From Calamus simplicifolius (Eukaryota > Streptophyta > Magnoliopsida > Arecales > Arecaceae), in the NCBI GenBank assembly GCA_900491605.1, contig UESW01004628.1, positions 699,274-763,273 of the forward strand: DNA of 64,000 bases, in the 5' to 3' direction. A model generated the notes under the pieces. It had not been told where the DNA came from, ran no database searches, and was given only the letters and a program-made list of their open reading frames with translations. The position numbers and the translations under genes were made by a program. This document shows positions 34,567 to 46,109 of the stretch, in pieces. Numbering within the stretch: the stretch's first letter is position 1; each line of letters begins with the position of its first letter.

Positions 34567-35957
34567 TGTTGACCCAATTGAGGATTTTGATGATTAACAA
34601 AACTATTTGAGTATAACATTTGAAGTTACTAATGATTTTGATTAAGTTTTTCATATTATAATTCAACTTGATAATCAAAATCAAGAGTCAAATCAAGTTC
34701 TGGTTCGAATCTAATGTCAAGGTAAGATTGCAGACATTAGAGTCGACACATGGAATCGCAGAGTCGACTCCAGAAAATGGCACAGACTTAGAGTCGACTC
34801 TGGGACTGTTAGAGCCGACTCCAACATAAAAGACAAAACGATGATTTTTCAGGCCACGACTTAGAGTCAACTCCCAGAATGTTAGAGTCGACTCCAGAAG
34901 AATTTTGTGTCGACCCCAGAAAAGTCAGAGACAACTCCAGATCGAGCGGATTAAAGAATTTTGAGTTAGAGCCGACTCCAGAAAAGTTAGAGCCGACTCC
35001 AGAATGTCAGACACGGCTCCAGAACTGTCAGAACAACTCTAAACTTTATCTTTATCTATTTTAATACCAAGGGCTATTATTATTTATGGATCTAATCCTT
35101 CTTACACTTGTTTCTAACTGATAGTTTCAAACTATTTGTGGATTAATCGGGATCTATAAGAAGATGGCTTGTTGCATCCCAAAAGAAGAGATAATAGAGG
35201 CAAAAAGAATAGAATAGAGACAAATCTTTGAGATCTATCAGAAAAGAAAAGAGGGAAAACTTGTAAGGAAAGATCATACTGATTCCCCAAAAGAAGAGAG
35301 AGAGATTCCAAGCTTTTGCTGTTCTATTTCGAAGAAATCTCAAGAGAAGAAAGAAGCCCTAGTTTTCTGATCTTCTGAGTCTCAAGAGCATCTTGAAGGA
35401 AGATCCATTCAAAGGAAGAGAAGGAAAAGCCATCAAGATCTGTGAATCAGGCTTTGATTCCTACCCTCTTATTATTATTTCATTATTGTATATTTGCTCA
35501 TTGGAGGAGTTGTTTATCTTGTAAAAACAAATATTGTTTGCTGGGTCAATTAGGTGATTGATTCAGTTGAGGCAGTTAGCCTTGTGCAAGCATTAGCTTA
35601 TGGTGATAGGTTTTGTGCTGGTGAGCCTTGAAAACCAGCTGGGTTCGTTGTGCACCCGGGAAAACAACAAGTTCGAGTTGTGAGCTTGCAAAATAACTCT
35701 GCTATAATCAGTTTGATTATAGTGTGGACCCAAGAGGTACTTGGGAGTGAACGTAGGTGTAGGTACACCGAACCACTATAAAATCTCCTATGTTTATCAT
35801 GATTATCTCTTTATCTTCAACTCTCTATTTGTGGTTGTTCAGTTTTAATTTGTGTGAATCTAAGTTTTTATTTCCGCTGGGGGTCATCTTTCAAAAGAGT
35901 TTAAATTTTTGAAAAACCCAATTCACCCCCCCTCTTGGGTTGCTATCTGGACCAACA
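34567..35957 (+). repeat. Element C 5' LTR (1391 bp)
   Basis: TGTTGACCC...GGACCAACA. U3 motif cluster 34738-35042, TATA-like CTATAAGA at 35154-35161. It doubles as the 3' LTR of the truncated fragment to its left. Confidence 0.93.
34738..35042 (+). repeat. GAGTCGACTC motif cluster in element C 5' LTR
   Basis: About 11 units (GAGTCGACTCC, GAGCCGACTCC, TGTCGACCCC). Two adjacent units near 34971-35000 share the spacer CCAGAAAAGT with the gypsy element D cluster. Confidence 0.88.
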
Positions 35958-35959
35958 AT

Positions 35960-35971
35960 TAGTATCAGAGC
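35960..35971 (+). promoter_or_regulatory. Primer-binding site of element C, one mismatch
   Basis: It reads TAGTATCAGAGC where TGGTATCAGAGC is expected: G to A at the second base. Confidence 0.88.
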
Positions 35972-36017
35972 TAGTGCTCATTTGATTTGATCTAACGATC
36001 AAGAGTCAAAGATCCAC

Positions 36018-37595
36018 ATGGCAACTCAAGCTGGTTCATCTTTTTCCGAAGGCCAATCTACTAATAGACCACCCTTATTTAATGGTTCAAACTATGGTTA
36101 TTGGAAGGCTAGAATGAAAATTTTCATTCAAACACTTGACTATGATCTATGGAGTATTATAGTCAATGGACCACACACACCCACTGCTAGAGTTAATGGC
36201 ATGGAGATTCCTAAATTGGAAACGGAATGGGATGAACATGATAAAAAATTGGCACAACTCAATGCCAAAGCAATGAATGTTTTATACTGCTCATTAGATG
36301 CAAATGAATTCAATCGCATATCTATTTGCATTTCTGCTAAGGAAATCTGGGATAGACTTGAGGTTACCCATGAGGGAACAAATCAAGTCAAGGAATCCAA
36401 GATTAACATGCTAGTTCATAAATATGAATTGTTTGAAATGGATGCATGTGAATCTATTGCTGATATATTTACAAGATTTACTGATATAGTTAATAGTTTA
36501 AAAAGTCTTGGTAAATCTTATGATAATTCTGATCTTGTGAGAAAGGTTTTGCATTCCTTGCCTAGGACTTAGGAAGCTAAAGTGACTGCAATACAAGAGG
36601 CAAAGGATCTAAGTACCCTACCCCTAGAAGAACTATTGGGATCCTTGATGACTCATGAGCTTCAAATTAAGCAACATGTTGATGATGATGAGTCAAAGAA
36701 GAAGAGAACTATGGCTCTTAAGATTTCTGAATATATGGAAGAGCCTCATGAATCTGAAGATGAAAGTGATGATGAGGACATGGCACTCATCACAAGGAAA
36801 TTTAAAAGATTCATGAAGAAGAAGAAGTTTGAAAAGAAAAAGCCCTTTGCAAGAAAAGATGAGGACAAGGGCAAAGAAAAAGAAGTTATTTGCTTTGAAT
36901 GTAAAAGCCGGGTCACTTTAAATCTGAATGCCCTCAACTTAAGAAAGGCACCCGGAAGTTCAAAAAGATGGCAATGATGGCCACATGGAGCGATTCGGAA
37001 AGCTCAAGTTCCGAAGAGGAAGAAAAGAGTGAAATGGCCAATCTATGCTTCATGACGGACAATGATGAGGTAAGTCCGAGTTTTCTTGATGACTTCACTT
37101 TCGATGAATTGCATAGTGCTTTTTATGAATTAATGGATGATTTTGCGAACCTAAGTTCAAAGAACAAAGATTTGAAAACTCAAATGCAAAAATTATCCTT
37201 AGAAAATGAAAAGCATGTTGTAGATAAAGAACTTTTGATAAAAGAAAAAGAAAGTTTGAAAAATGAAGTTGATAGACTTAAGCCTATAGTTGATAAATTC
37301 ACTCTAAGCTCTATCAAACTTAATATGATTTTGGATAATCAAAAAGCTGTTTTTGATAAAGCTGGATTAGGATATAATCTGCTTAAAAAGCAAAAATCCT
37401 TGAAGAATATTTTTATACATGCTGAAAAATCATCAAATATTACTTGTTTTAAATGTGGAAACAAAGGACATAAATCTTATATGTGTAAATCTCTACATAA
37501 AAAGAAAGATGATTTGGGTTCCCAAAGGAACAATATTTAATGCATCTAACCATGAAGGACCCAAGAAGGCTTGGGTACCTAAAATTAAGACATGA
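36018..37595 (+). pseudogene. Element C gag
   Basis: ATG 36018 starts MATQAGSSFSEGQS as in B. TAG at about 36570 replaces the Trp of RTWEAKV. The first knuckle (CFECK...) is frameshifted by a missing A in an A-run, exactly as in B. After the acidic segment (ATWSDSESSSSEEEE) the second knuckle CFKCGNKGHKSYMC is intact, followed by another small frameshift near 37505. The gag stop TGA (37593-37595) overlaps the pol ATG at 37592. Confidence 0.87.
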
Positions 37596-38296
37596 ATATT
37601 TTGCAGGAGTGTCTTGCAGCCATCAGACTGAAAAGAAAATGGTACCTGGATAGTGGTTGCTCAAGACACATGATGGGTGACAAAGATCAATTCATCATCC
37701 TTGAATCAAAAAGAGGTGGAGTAGTTACTTTTGGTGATAATGGTCAAGGCCATATCATGGGTATTGGTAAGATTCAAATTACTCCATCTACTCATATTGA
37801 TAATGTTTTATATGTCGATGGACTTAAACATAATCTGATAAGTATTAGCCAACTGTGTGACAAAGGTTTCAAGGTTTCCTTTGAAGCTTCTGTTTGCACT
37901 GTTACTAATCCCATTGATAACAGCATTATTCTTGTTGGTAAACGCTATGGCAATGTGTACTTAATTGATTTGAGTAATTTATCTCCAAGTAATCATTGCT
38001 TAGTTGCTAATAATGCTAAGATGAATGAAATTGATTGGCTATGTCACCGTAGATTAGGTCATGCAAGCACACACCTAATTTCTAAATTATTGAAAATGGA
38101 TTTAGTTAAAGGTATTCCTAGCTTAAATTTTGAAAATAATCGAATATGTGATGCATGTCAATTTGGAAACAACAAGAACTTCTTTCAAATCTAAGAATAT
38201 TGTTTCAACTACTAGGCCACTAGAGCTACTACACATGGACCTTTTTGGACCTACTAGAACCACAAGTCTAGGAGGAAAGAAATATGGTCTAGTGAT
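37592..38296 (+). pseudogene. Element C pol, part 1: protease and start of integrase
   Basis: ATG 37592 in the ATGA overlap. Protease DSGCSRHMMG, HHCC region with Cys in place of the usual Trp (LCHRRLGHASTH), frameshift near 38165, then the first integrase Asp ([10 protein letters not shown]). D interrupts after GLVI. Confidence 0.88.
38292..38296. other. Element D target-site duplication (gtgat), left copy
   Basis: gtgat recurs at 48995-48999. Excision of D rejoins C's integrase as [12 protein letters not shown]. Confidence 0.94.
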
Positions 38297-41183
38297 TGTC
38301 AGCTCCCCCTCCTCTCTGGGGCCACCGACAGCACACCTGCACACTTGTGGTAATCGGATAGAGTTTTACTAGTCTTTATGTAGCGCTCCATAAAGAGCTA
38401 GAGAACCCCAACTAATTATCATAAGTGGCAGACACACGAAAACACATCCTGTTAAAAACTTTTCACTTTCATCTCAATTATACACAAATCACCCAATCAA
38501 CATTAAGCATCAACCTGCTCAGATAATATTTTTCATGACATTCCTCAGGCAGTTTACAAGATCACATTCACATTCGACATTAAAATCCTAAGTGCACACA
38601 TCATACTCATAATCTTCTCCAAAACATAAGTCTCGTATTCATATCCAAAAAGGTCTAAAACATCATTACATCCCACTGTACACATACACATATACAAAAT
38701 ACAATTATCAAACCACACTCTCTCAATATACAAGGCTAGCATTTAAACACTCTTGCATCCAAGCAAGCTTCACCAGCTAAGGGTCCTGTCCTGTTTATCT
38801 TGTGATCCTGGCAGAAATACTCACTGATCTGAAAGAACATTTAAATCATAGAGGGATGAGACCTAAGTCCCAGTGACTGGATAACCATCTAACTATGGAG
38901 AAATAGAGAACCATAACCTCTTAATTTCAATCGTATGCTGAAACTATTTAACTTGTACAACTCAAAGTACATTTTTAACATGATATCAGATAAAATAAAA
39001 TGTAGCTTATTCTTCAAATAACATATCAGTACTGGAATACTCTATAATAACTCTTCACTGAAAGATAACTCATTAAAATAAAACTTCATGCATTACAATA
39101 TGAAGATATGCATTCTTTATCTACAACCCAGACTCCCATCAGGATCTGCTTGCCCACTGGCATCTCAAGTAAGCTCTCCCTCTCGGGATAACTATTTGGC
39201 CCATTGGCCCTTTTTATATCACAACATATGCTTTTAGATCTCATGATGCTGGGCTGTGTGTGTAATGCCTCTGAGGTACCACCCTACAGTCGCCCTTCTG
39301 TAGGTGTACTCTCATCGGGTGCGTGACTAGCAACAGGATCCCCGCACAAATAGCACCCCTTACCCGTGCGGTTCACCTGGCAAAGTGCTTTGTTCCTTAA
39401 CCCTGGAACCTCGGGTTTTCTCTCTGCCCCCACGGGCTATATATAGTAATCAGCTCCACTGAGCTATGATTCATGCCCCCACGGGCTGCTCACAACCAGC
39501 CCCACTGGCCTGGTTAGGCATGCACTCACCCCTGATTCTGGGGTTCATCGTACGATCTGTTCGCAAGGAGGTGCCGGCTCGATAGTAGTGTGCAATGCTC
39601 ATGCTACAGTACAGTCTAAAGGGTGATCAGCCCCCTAGCTGCCTGATGCTCAGTATGACTCATACATCATTTGTAAAGCTTTATCATGCAAATATGCCAT
39701 GTATACATTAAAAATTCCCTCATTGAAACTCATGCTTATGTGTTTATGCTCAAAACTCATTTATCAGATTATCATATACTAGGTTCTCATTTCTCATATT
39801 TAAAACATACATAATACTCACTAAACATAACATACCATAACTAGGTATAAATCTCATTATACTAGCTCAAATTAACCTCTCATTGCTAGATGAGAAATCC
39901 ACTCACCTTAGTAGGTTACTCCTCGACTGGTACAACTGGTACTCAACTCTGGTATTTCGGCTCCCTGGAATAACCCTCTTGACCTACGTCAACATACAGA
40001 TACAATAGCTATTAGGATTACCTCCACACGAGGTTTTCCCATGAACCATGCATGCATACATGATCTATCCTCTAATATCTCATTATTTTCTTCCACCCTA
40101 TCTCTACTCAAGATTACTTCTACTATTACCTCAAAATACACTAATCTAAGAAAATCTAAAGTCATACAAGATCTAGGGAAGCTATAGCTTACCTGGAGTC
40201 GAGCACAAACCCCCAAGCTTCCCTTTCCCTTTCTCTTTCTTCCTCCTTTTTCTTCTTCTTCTTCTTCTTTTCCTCTCTTTTCTCCTCTTCTTCTTTCTTT
40301 CTTTCTTTTCTCTGGCTGAACCCACGTTCCCCTTTTTCTCTAATGACTTGGGGACCAAGTCATAGGAAACTTAAGGGTTAAGGCATGCCAAATCTCCCTT
40401 TTACCCTCACACACTCTTAACACACGCTTTTTGGAAAACACGTGGCTCACTTATAACCATGCTATTTTGCCCTTATATTTTCTTTCCTAAGTTGCCCTTA
40501 ACACAATTTGCAATTGACATCGGAGCCTTTTCCCATTTTGCCCCTGATATAGCATTTTTTTAATAGATTTATAGCCCAGATCATCCTTTTTCGCTTAAAT
40601 CTATACTTTTATGTAACATTTCTAAGAAAAGACTTTACCATCTTGAAGAACTCGATTTTAGAAATCCAACGGTTCAAACGGCATCCAAATCGGACTTGAA
40701 ACGGATTAAATATGAATTTCTCAAGATTTAACTCAGAAAAACCTGCCGTCGCGGAGTCGGCTCGAACAGATTGCGAGTCGGCTCGAGCAGAAGTAGGGGT
40801 CGACTCCAGAAAAGTAGGGGTCGACTCCTGAAAAGTAGGAGTCGACTCCAGCACTGCAGGGGTCGACTCCTAAGCGTGCCGAAAGTTTAAAACCGTGCCG
40901 GAGTCGACTCCACTCTGATTAGAGTCGACTCCAACCACTAAAAACGTCATTTTAGGATAAAACTCAAACTAAACTTGATTTTTCTTGTGATTTAAACCCA
41001 TTAAACTTAAGTCTCTCAATTTCTCAAATCAGACTCATTAACATTTAGAAATATACTTATTTACTCCAAAATTTCTTCTCTTTACATTTATCAAAAGGCC
41101 AACACACCCATATTTCAAGAAAACTTTCTGACTTTCATTTTAACTGAAAATGCCATAGATTACAAGGTTTTCAGGATGTTACA
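38297..41183 (-). repeat. Element D 3' LTR (2887 bp)
   Basis: Minus strand TGTAACATCCTG...GGAGCTGACA. Motif cluster 40752-40934 in U3 and a TATA-like TATAAATC (minus) at 40573-40566. Confidence 0.95.
40752..40934 (-). repeat. GGTCGACTCC / GAGTCGACTCC motif cluster in element D 3' LTR
   Basis: Eight units, two of them GAGTCGGCTCG, 250-430 bp from the LTR start and upstream of the TATA-like box. The other LTR has the same cluster at 48563-48745. It matches the Sirevirus U3 motif. Confidence 0.88.
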
Positions 41184-41198
41184 ATTCTCCCCCTCTTA
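41184..41198 (-). promoter_or_regulatory. Element D polypurine tract
   Basis: Minus strand AAGAGGGGGAGAAT directly upstream of the 3' LTR. Only one copy, unlike the Sireviruses. Confidence 0.85.
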
Positions 41199-41218
41199 AG
41201 AAATTTCGTCCTCGAAAT

Positions 41219-41851
41219 TTAGCTAGATATATTTTCAAATAGATGGGGGTACTTAAATCTCATCTCATCCTCTCGCTCCCATGTAGCCTCCTCTTTTTGA
41301 TGATTTAACCATTGCACCTTAACTAACGGAATTCTTTTACTGCGGAGCTGCTTAATCTCCCTACTCAAGATCTTCACTGGTTCTGTTGCAAATGATAAAT
41401 CCCCCTGTAACTCTATAGTCTCAGACTGAATCACATGAGAGGAATCTGGCACATACCTCCTAAGCATTGATACATGAAATACATTATGAATCTGAGATAA
41501 CTCTGGAGGTAAAGCCAATCTATAAGCTAGTGTCCCAACTCTTTCCAGAATTTCATAGGGTCCAATATACCTGGGACTCAACTTGCCTTTCTTTCCAAAT
41601 CTCATAATACCTCGCCAAGGAGATACCTTCAGAAAGACTCTATCTCCAACCTCAAACTTTACCTCTCTATGCTTTTTATCTGCATAGCTCTTCTGTCTAT
41701 CCTGGGCTGCCTTTAATTTAGCTCTTATAATTTTAACTTGATCTGCTGTAAGCTGCACTAACTCAGGGCCTAACAGCCTTCTCTCTCCCTCCTCATCCCA
41801 ACACACTGGAGTTCTACATTTTCTCCCATACAAGGCCTCATATGGTGCCAT
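41219..41851 (-). pseudogene. Element D pol, C-terminal integrase and chromodomain
   Basis: MAPYEALYGRKCRTP begins the integrase C-terminal part, followed by the GPY/F-type module (GKLSPRYIGPYEILERVG). A chromodomain-like end follows (EPVKILSREIKQLRSKRIPL, VKVQWLNHQKEEATWE). Chromodomains steer such elements to modified chromatin. The segment is separated from the integrase core by a 1-bp deletion near 41889. Confidence 0.88.
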
Positions 41852-41889
41852 ATCAATGCTAGAATGGTAGCTGTTATTGTAAGCAAACT

Positions 41890-43977
41890 CTATAAAGGTA
41901 GATGATCATCCCAGCTACCAGAAAATTCCATGACACAAGCTCTCAGCATATCCTCCAGTGTCTGGATGGTTCTTTCTGACTGACCATCGGTTTGGGGATG
42001 AAATGCTGTACTGAACCTCAATTTAGTCCCCAAAGCTTTCTGTAATTCTGCCCAAAATTGAGATGTGAACCTTGGATCTCTATCTGATACTATCGATACT
42101 GGCACACCATGCCTACTCACAATTTCATGCACATATAATTCTGCTAATCTATCCAAGGTAAAGACAATCTTAATTGGCAGAAAATGAGCAGACTTAGTCA
42201 ATCTATCAACTATCACCCATATAGCATCATTGCCCCTTCTGGTCTTTGGGAGTCCTACAACGAAATCCATAGTTATATGCTCCCACTTCCACTCTGGCAC
42301 AAACAGAGGCTGAAGCTTTCCAGCTGGACACTGATGTTCAGCCTTAATCTGCTGACACACCAAACACTTAGATACATACTCAGCTATCTCCTTTTTCATA
42401 CCATTCCACCAGTAATTCTGTTTGATAGTTCTATACATCTTAGTACTACCTGGATGCATTGAATAAGCTGAGCTATGTGCTTCCCTTAAAATCTGATCTT
42501 TCACTGATTCCACAGCTGGCACACAAACTCTGCCCTTGAATAATAACACTCCATCACCTCTAACAGAAAACTCTGACTGAGACCCACTCTGAATTAAATC
42601 TCTGGCTTTAAGCAAATGTAGATCTAGCAACTGAGCTTCTCTTATTTCTTCTAGCATTTGGGGTCTCACTCTGAAAGTAGCCAACAAGGCTCCTGACTCT
42701 TCTACAGCTAGCTCTGCATCTAACCTCCTTAACTCAATCATCAAGGGTAGCTGTACGGTTCTGATAGAAGCCAATGTGGCCATAGACTTTCGACTCAAGG
42801 CATCAGCCACAACATTAGCTTTCCCTGGGTGATACTCAATAGTGCAATCATAGTCTTTAATCAATTCAATCCATCTTCTCTGCCTTAAATTCAATTCCTT
42901 CTGGGTCAGAATATATTTCAAGCTCTTATGATCAGTAAATATCTGGCATCTTCTTCCATACAAGTAGTGCCTCCAAACCTTCAATGCAAATATAACAGCA
43001 GCTAACTCCAAATCATGGGTGGGGTAATTCTTTTCATGGGATCTCAACTGTCTAGATATATAAGCCACTACTTTCCCATTCTGCATTAAAACACACCCCA
43101 AACCCTTCAATGAGGCATCACTATAGATCACATAATCACTGGCACTATCAGGTAGTATTAGGATTGGGGCTGAGGTTAATCTCCTTTTCAATTCATCCAT
43201 ACTCTTCTGGCATTCATTTGACCAATCAAACTTGATATTCTTTCTAAGCAGCTTAGTCATAGGAGAAGCCAAAATCGAGAAATTTTCTATAAATCTTCTA
43301 TAATATCCTGCTAACCCCAAGAAACTCCTCACCTCAGTCTGATTGGTAGGTGATACCCAATTTACTATAGCTTCAATCTTTTGAGGATCTACCATAATAC
43401 CTTTGGCTGAAACTACATGTCCCAAGAACTTTACCTCATCCAGCCAAAATTCACTTTTACTAAACTTTGCATATAATTGCTTTTCTCTTAATATCTGCAA
43501 AACTGTCCTCAGATGCTGTTCATGCTCTTCACTACTTCTAGAATAAATCAAGATGTCATCAATGAATACTATCACAAATTTATCTAGATACTCTTGAAAT
43601 ACTTGATTCATCAGGCCCATAAAAGCAGCTGGAGCATTTGTCAAGCCAAATGGCATTACCAAGAACTCATAATGACCATATCTGGTCCTGAAAGCAGTCT
43701 TAGATATATCCTCATTCCTTATTCTCAATTGATGATACCCAGATCTCAGATCAATCTTTGAAAACACTGCTGCCCCCTGCAGCTGATCAAACAAATCATC
43801 GATCCTTGGTAATGGATAATTGTTTCTAATGGTCACCTTGTTCAACTGTCTATAGTCTATACACAACCTCAAGGTACCATCCTTTTTCTTCACAAACAAC
43901 ACTGGTGCACCCCATGGTGATATACTGGGTCTAATAAACCCTTGTAACTCCAATTCTTTCAATTCAACTGGAGCCAT
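41890..43977 (-). pseudogene. Element D pol: RT, RNase H, integrase core
   Basis: A 695-codon frame. RT blocks are [46 protein letters not shown] and [10 protein letters not shown]. RNase H has [20 protein letters not shown] and [10 protein letters not shown]. Integrase has the zinc region ([25 protein letters not shown]) and DDE core ([30 protein letters not shown]). Catalytic residues look intact. It ends at DDHLPL through a 1-bp deletion. The start is artificial: about two small deletions lie between 43980 and 44080, where the link to protease should be. Confidence 0.92.
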
Positions 43978-44178
43978 TCTATAAATTGGTCTGGTATCTG
44001 GGGCTATCTATACTGAAATCAAATCCTCTGTCAAGGTAACCCTGGCAACTCCTCAGGAAATACATCTGAAAAATCCCTTACCACAGGGATATCAGCTCTA
44101 AACCATTGCCCTCTAGGCTCACTGCACAAGCTAAATAGGCTTCACATCTCTTTGCTAGCTATTGGCTGACAGAGGAAA

Positions 44179-45642
44179 TCACTCCTGAGGGGTATCATCA
44201 GAAGTTTGCAACATCACCTCCTTCCTTAAGCAATCTACTCTGGCTCTATGCACAGATAGCCAATCCATCCCCAAAATGGCATCAAACTCTTTCAACCTCA
44301 AAGGAATCAAATCTGCTGCTAATTTCTGACTCCCCACAGAAATATCACAACCTCTATACACTTGGTCTGCTATAAAAGGCCTCCCTACGGGCATAGATAC
44401 TACCAACTGACTACCCAACTGGCCCACATCTCTAACTAGATGCTTAGCAAACTCACATGAGATAAATGAATGCGTAGATCCAGAATCAATTAAAATATAA
44501 GCATCATGATTATCGATGGGTAGCATACCTGTCACCACATCAGGATCAATCTGAGCCTCCTGTCTGGTCATGGCAAACACTCTGGCCTCGGCTCTCGGAA
44601 TACTGGATGACCCTCCTGGCTGATTAACATTAGGCCCCACCTGACTGGCTGAAGCCACTACACTACCATCACCCCTCCTACTAGGCTGTCCCCTTGGCAT
44701 TACTGGCCCCTGAGGAAGCCCACCAGCCTGCTGCCCTCTCCTAGGGCAATCTCTCTTCAGGTGACCTAGATCACCACAAATATAACATCCCTTATTGCCC
44801 CTCCTACATTCTCCCAAATGAAGTTTTCCACATACATTACATGGGGGTATATTTCTCCCTCCACCAGAAGGACGACCCTGCTCCCCTACATCACCAGACA
44901 CCCTGCTGGAGGCAACCTGAGGCACACCCACATAAGGCTTTCTTTGAACTGGGCTAGATGCTGACACAGATACGGATCCTCTGCCCACATCACCAGGGGC
45001 TCTAAACCCAGAATAAAACTGTCCAGTCCTCTGGGGTTTCTTGAATGGCTGAGTCCCTCCCGGAGCAGAAGAATGACTAGGAGCACTTCTTTTCATTCTA
45101 TCCTGCCTCCTACTCATATATTCTTTTTCAATCTCCTCAGCTTTGAGTGCTCCCTGCACCAACTCAGAGTAATTATTGTAGGTCTGCATACAGGTCTTGG
45201 CCTTAATAGGGAGATTCAACCCATCCTGGAATAGTCGACATCTCTCCCTCTCATCAGCCACCAAGGCCCTAGCAAACTGAGATAACTCCACAAAAGTGGC
45301 TTCATAATCTGCCACGGACATCCTCCCCTGAGTCAGACAAAGGAAATCCCTCCTCTTCTGATCCCTATAAATCTCAGAATAATATTGCTGATGAAATTCT
45401 CTTCTAAAATTTTCCCATGTCAACTCCACTCCCTGGGGCTGCCTGCCCTGAATAGATCTCCACCAACTCTGGGCTCTACCCTCCAGTAAAAAGGTGGCAA
45501 TACTCAGCCTCTGCTCCTCAGAGCATCCCATCACATCAAATACTCTCTCGATCCTCTGCAGCCATGCCCCGGCCTGAATAGGATCAGTAGTTCCCTGGAA
45601 CTCCAGAGCCCCTAACTTTCTGGCTCTTTCCACATTCCTCAC
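44179..45642 (-). pseudogene. Element D gag core and aspartic protease
   Basis: The Gag core (FQGTTDPIQAGAWLQRIERV, QSWWRSIQGRQPQGVELTWE) is followed by a basic linker and a zinc-knuckle region with a CCHC (CYICGDLGHLKRDC) preceded by a second Cys cluster (CNVCGKLHLGEC). The aspartic protease has the ILIDSGSTHSFIS active site and the GMDWL motif. Its 5' end is at a frameshift with the upstream segment (45642/45639). Confidence 0.9.
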
Positions 45643-45989
45643 AACCTCAGTATTTTAGATGGAAGGCTAGAACTAGCACCCACAGCTGCTACCACAGCCT
45701 GAGTAATCATGCCTACCAACTCTGACATACTAGGCCCCTGAGTCTGTACTCGAGATGGGTCTACTGGCACAGGGGTAATAGACTGTGAAGAAGACTCTGG
45801 CATCTGCTCTGGAGATGCCCCCACTCTAGCCTCCTTAGATACTGGCTCGGTGGAATCACTAGAAGCCATTCTATCAATTTGACTTCTTCTAACTGACCTT
45901 CTGAATCTACTTTGACCTTTGCTTCTATCCCTGCCTGAAGATTGCTCTGTCTCTCTAGATGCCTTTGTAGTAATCGTCCTACAAGACAT
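45639..45989 (-). pseudogene. Element D gag N-terminal segment
   Basis: ATG 45989 starts MSCRTITTKASRE. This is a basic, Ser/Pro-rich Gag N-terminus that ends at TGA 45641-45639, overlapping the next frame. One missing base would restore continuity with the Gag core. Confidence 0.75.
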
Positions 45990-46092
45990 TATTCATTACA
46001 TCAGTTTCATCATTCAATAGCTATAATCATAAAACATTCAATCATCCTAGACTCATACTCATACTTATTCCCCTAGGACCTAATAACCTAGG

Positions 46093-46104
46093 GCTCTGAT
46101 ACCA
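46093..46104 (-). promoter_or_regulatory. Primer-binding site of element D
   Basis: Minus strand TGGTATCAGAGC, five bases inside the 5' LTR edge. Confidence 0.95.
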
Positions 46105-46109
46105 AAACT

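Noticed and set aside
39989..40216. 75-codon minus frame repeated at 47804-48031
   Set aside because: The two copies are identical only because they lie in the two LTRs of D. No known domain, most likely noncoding.
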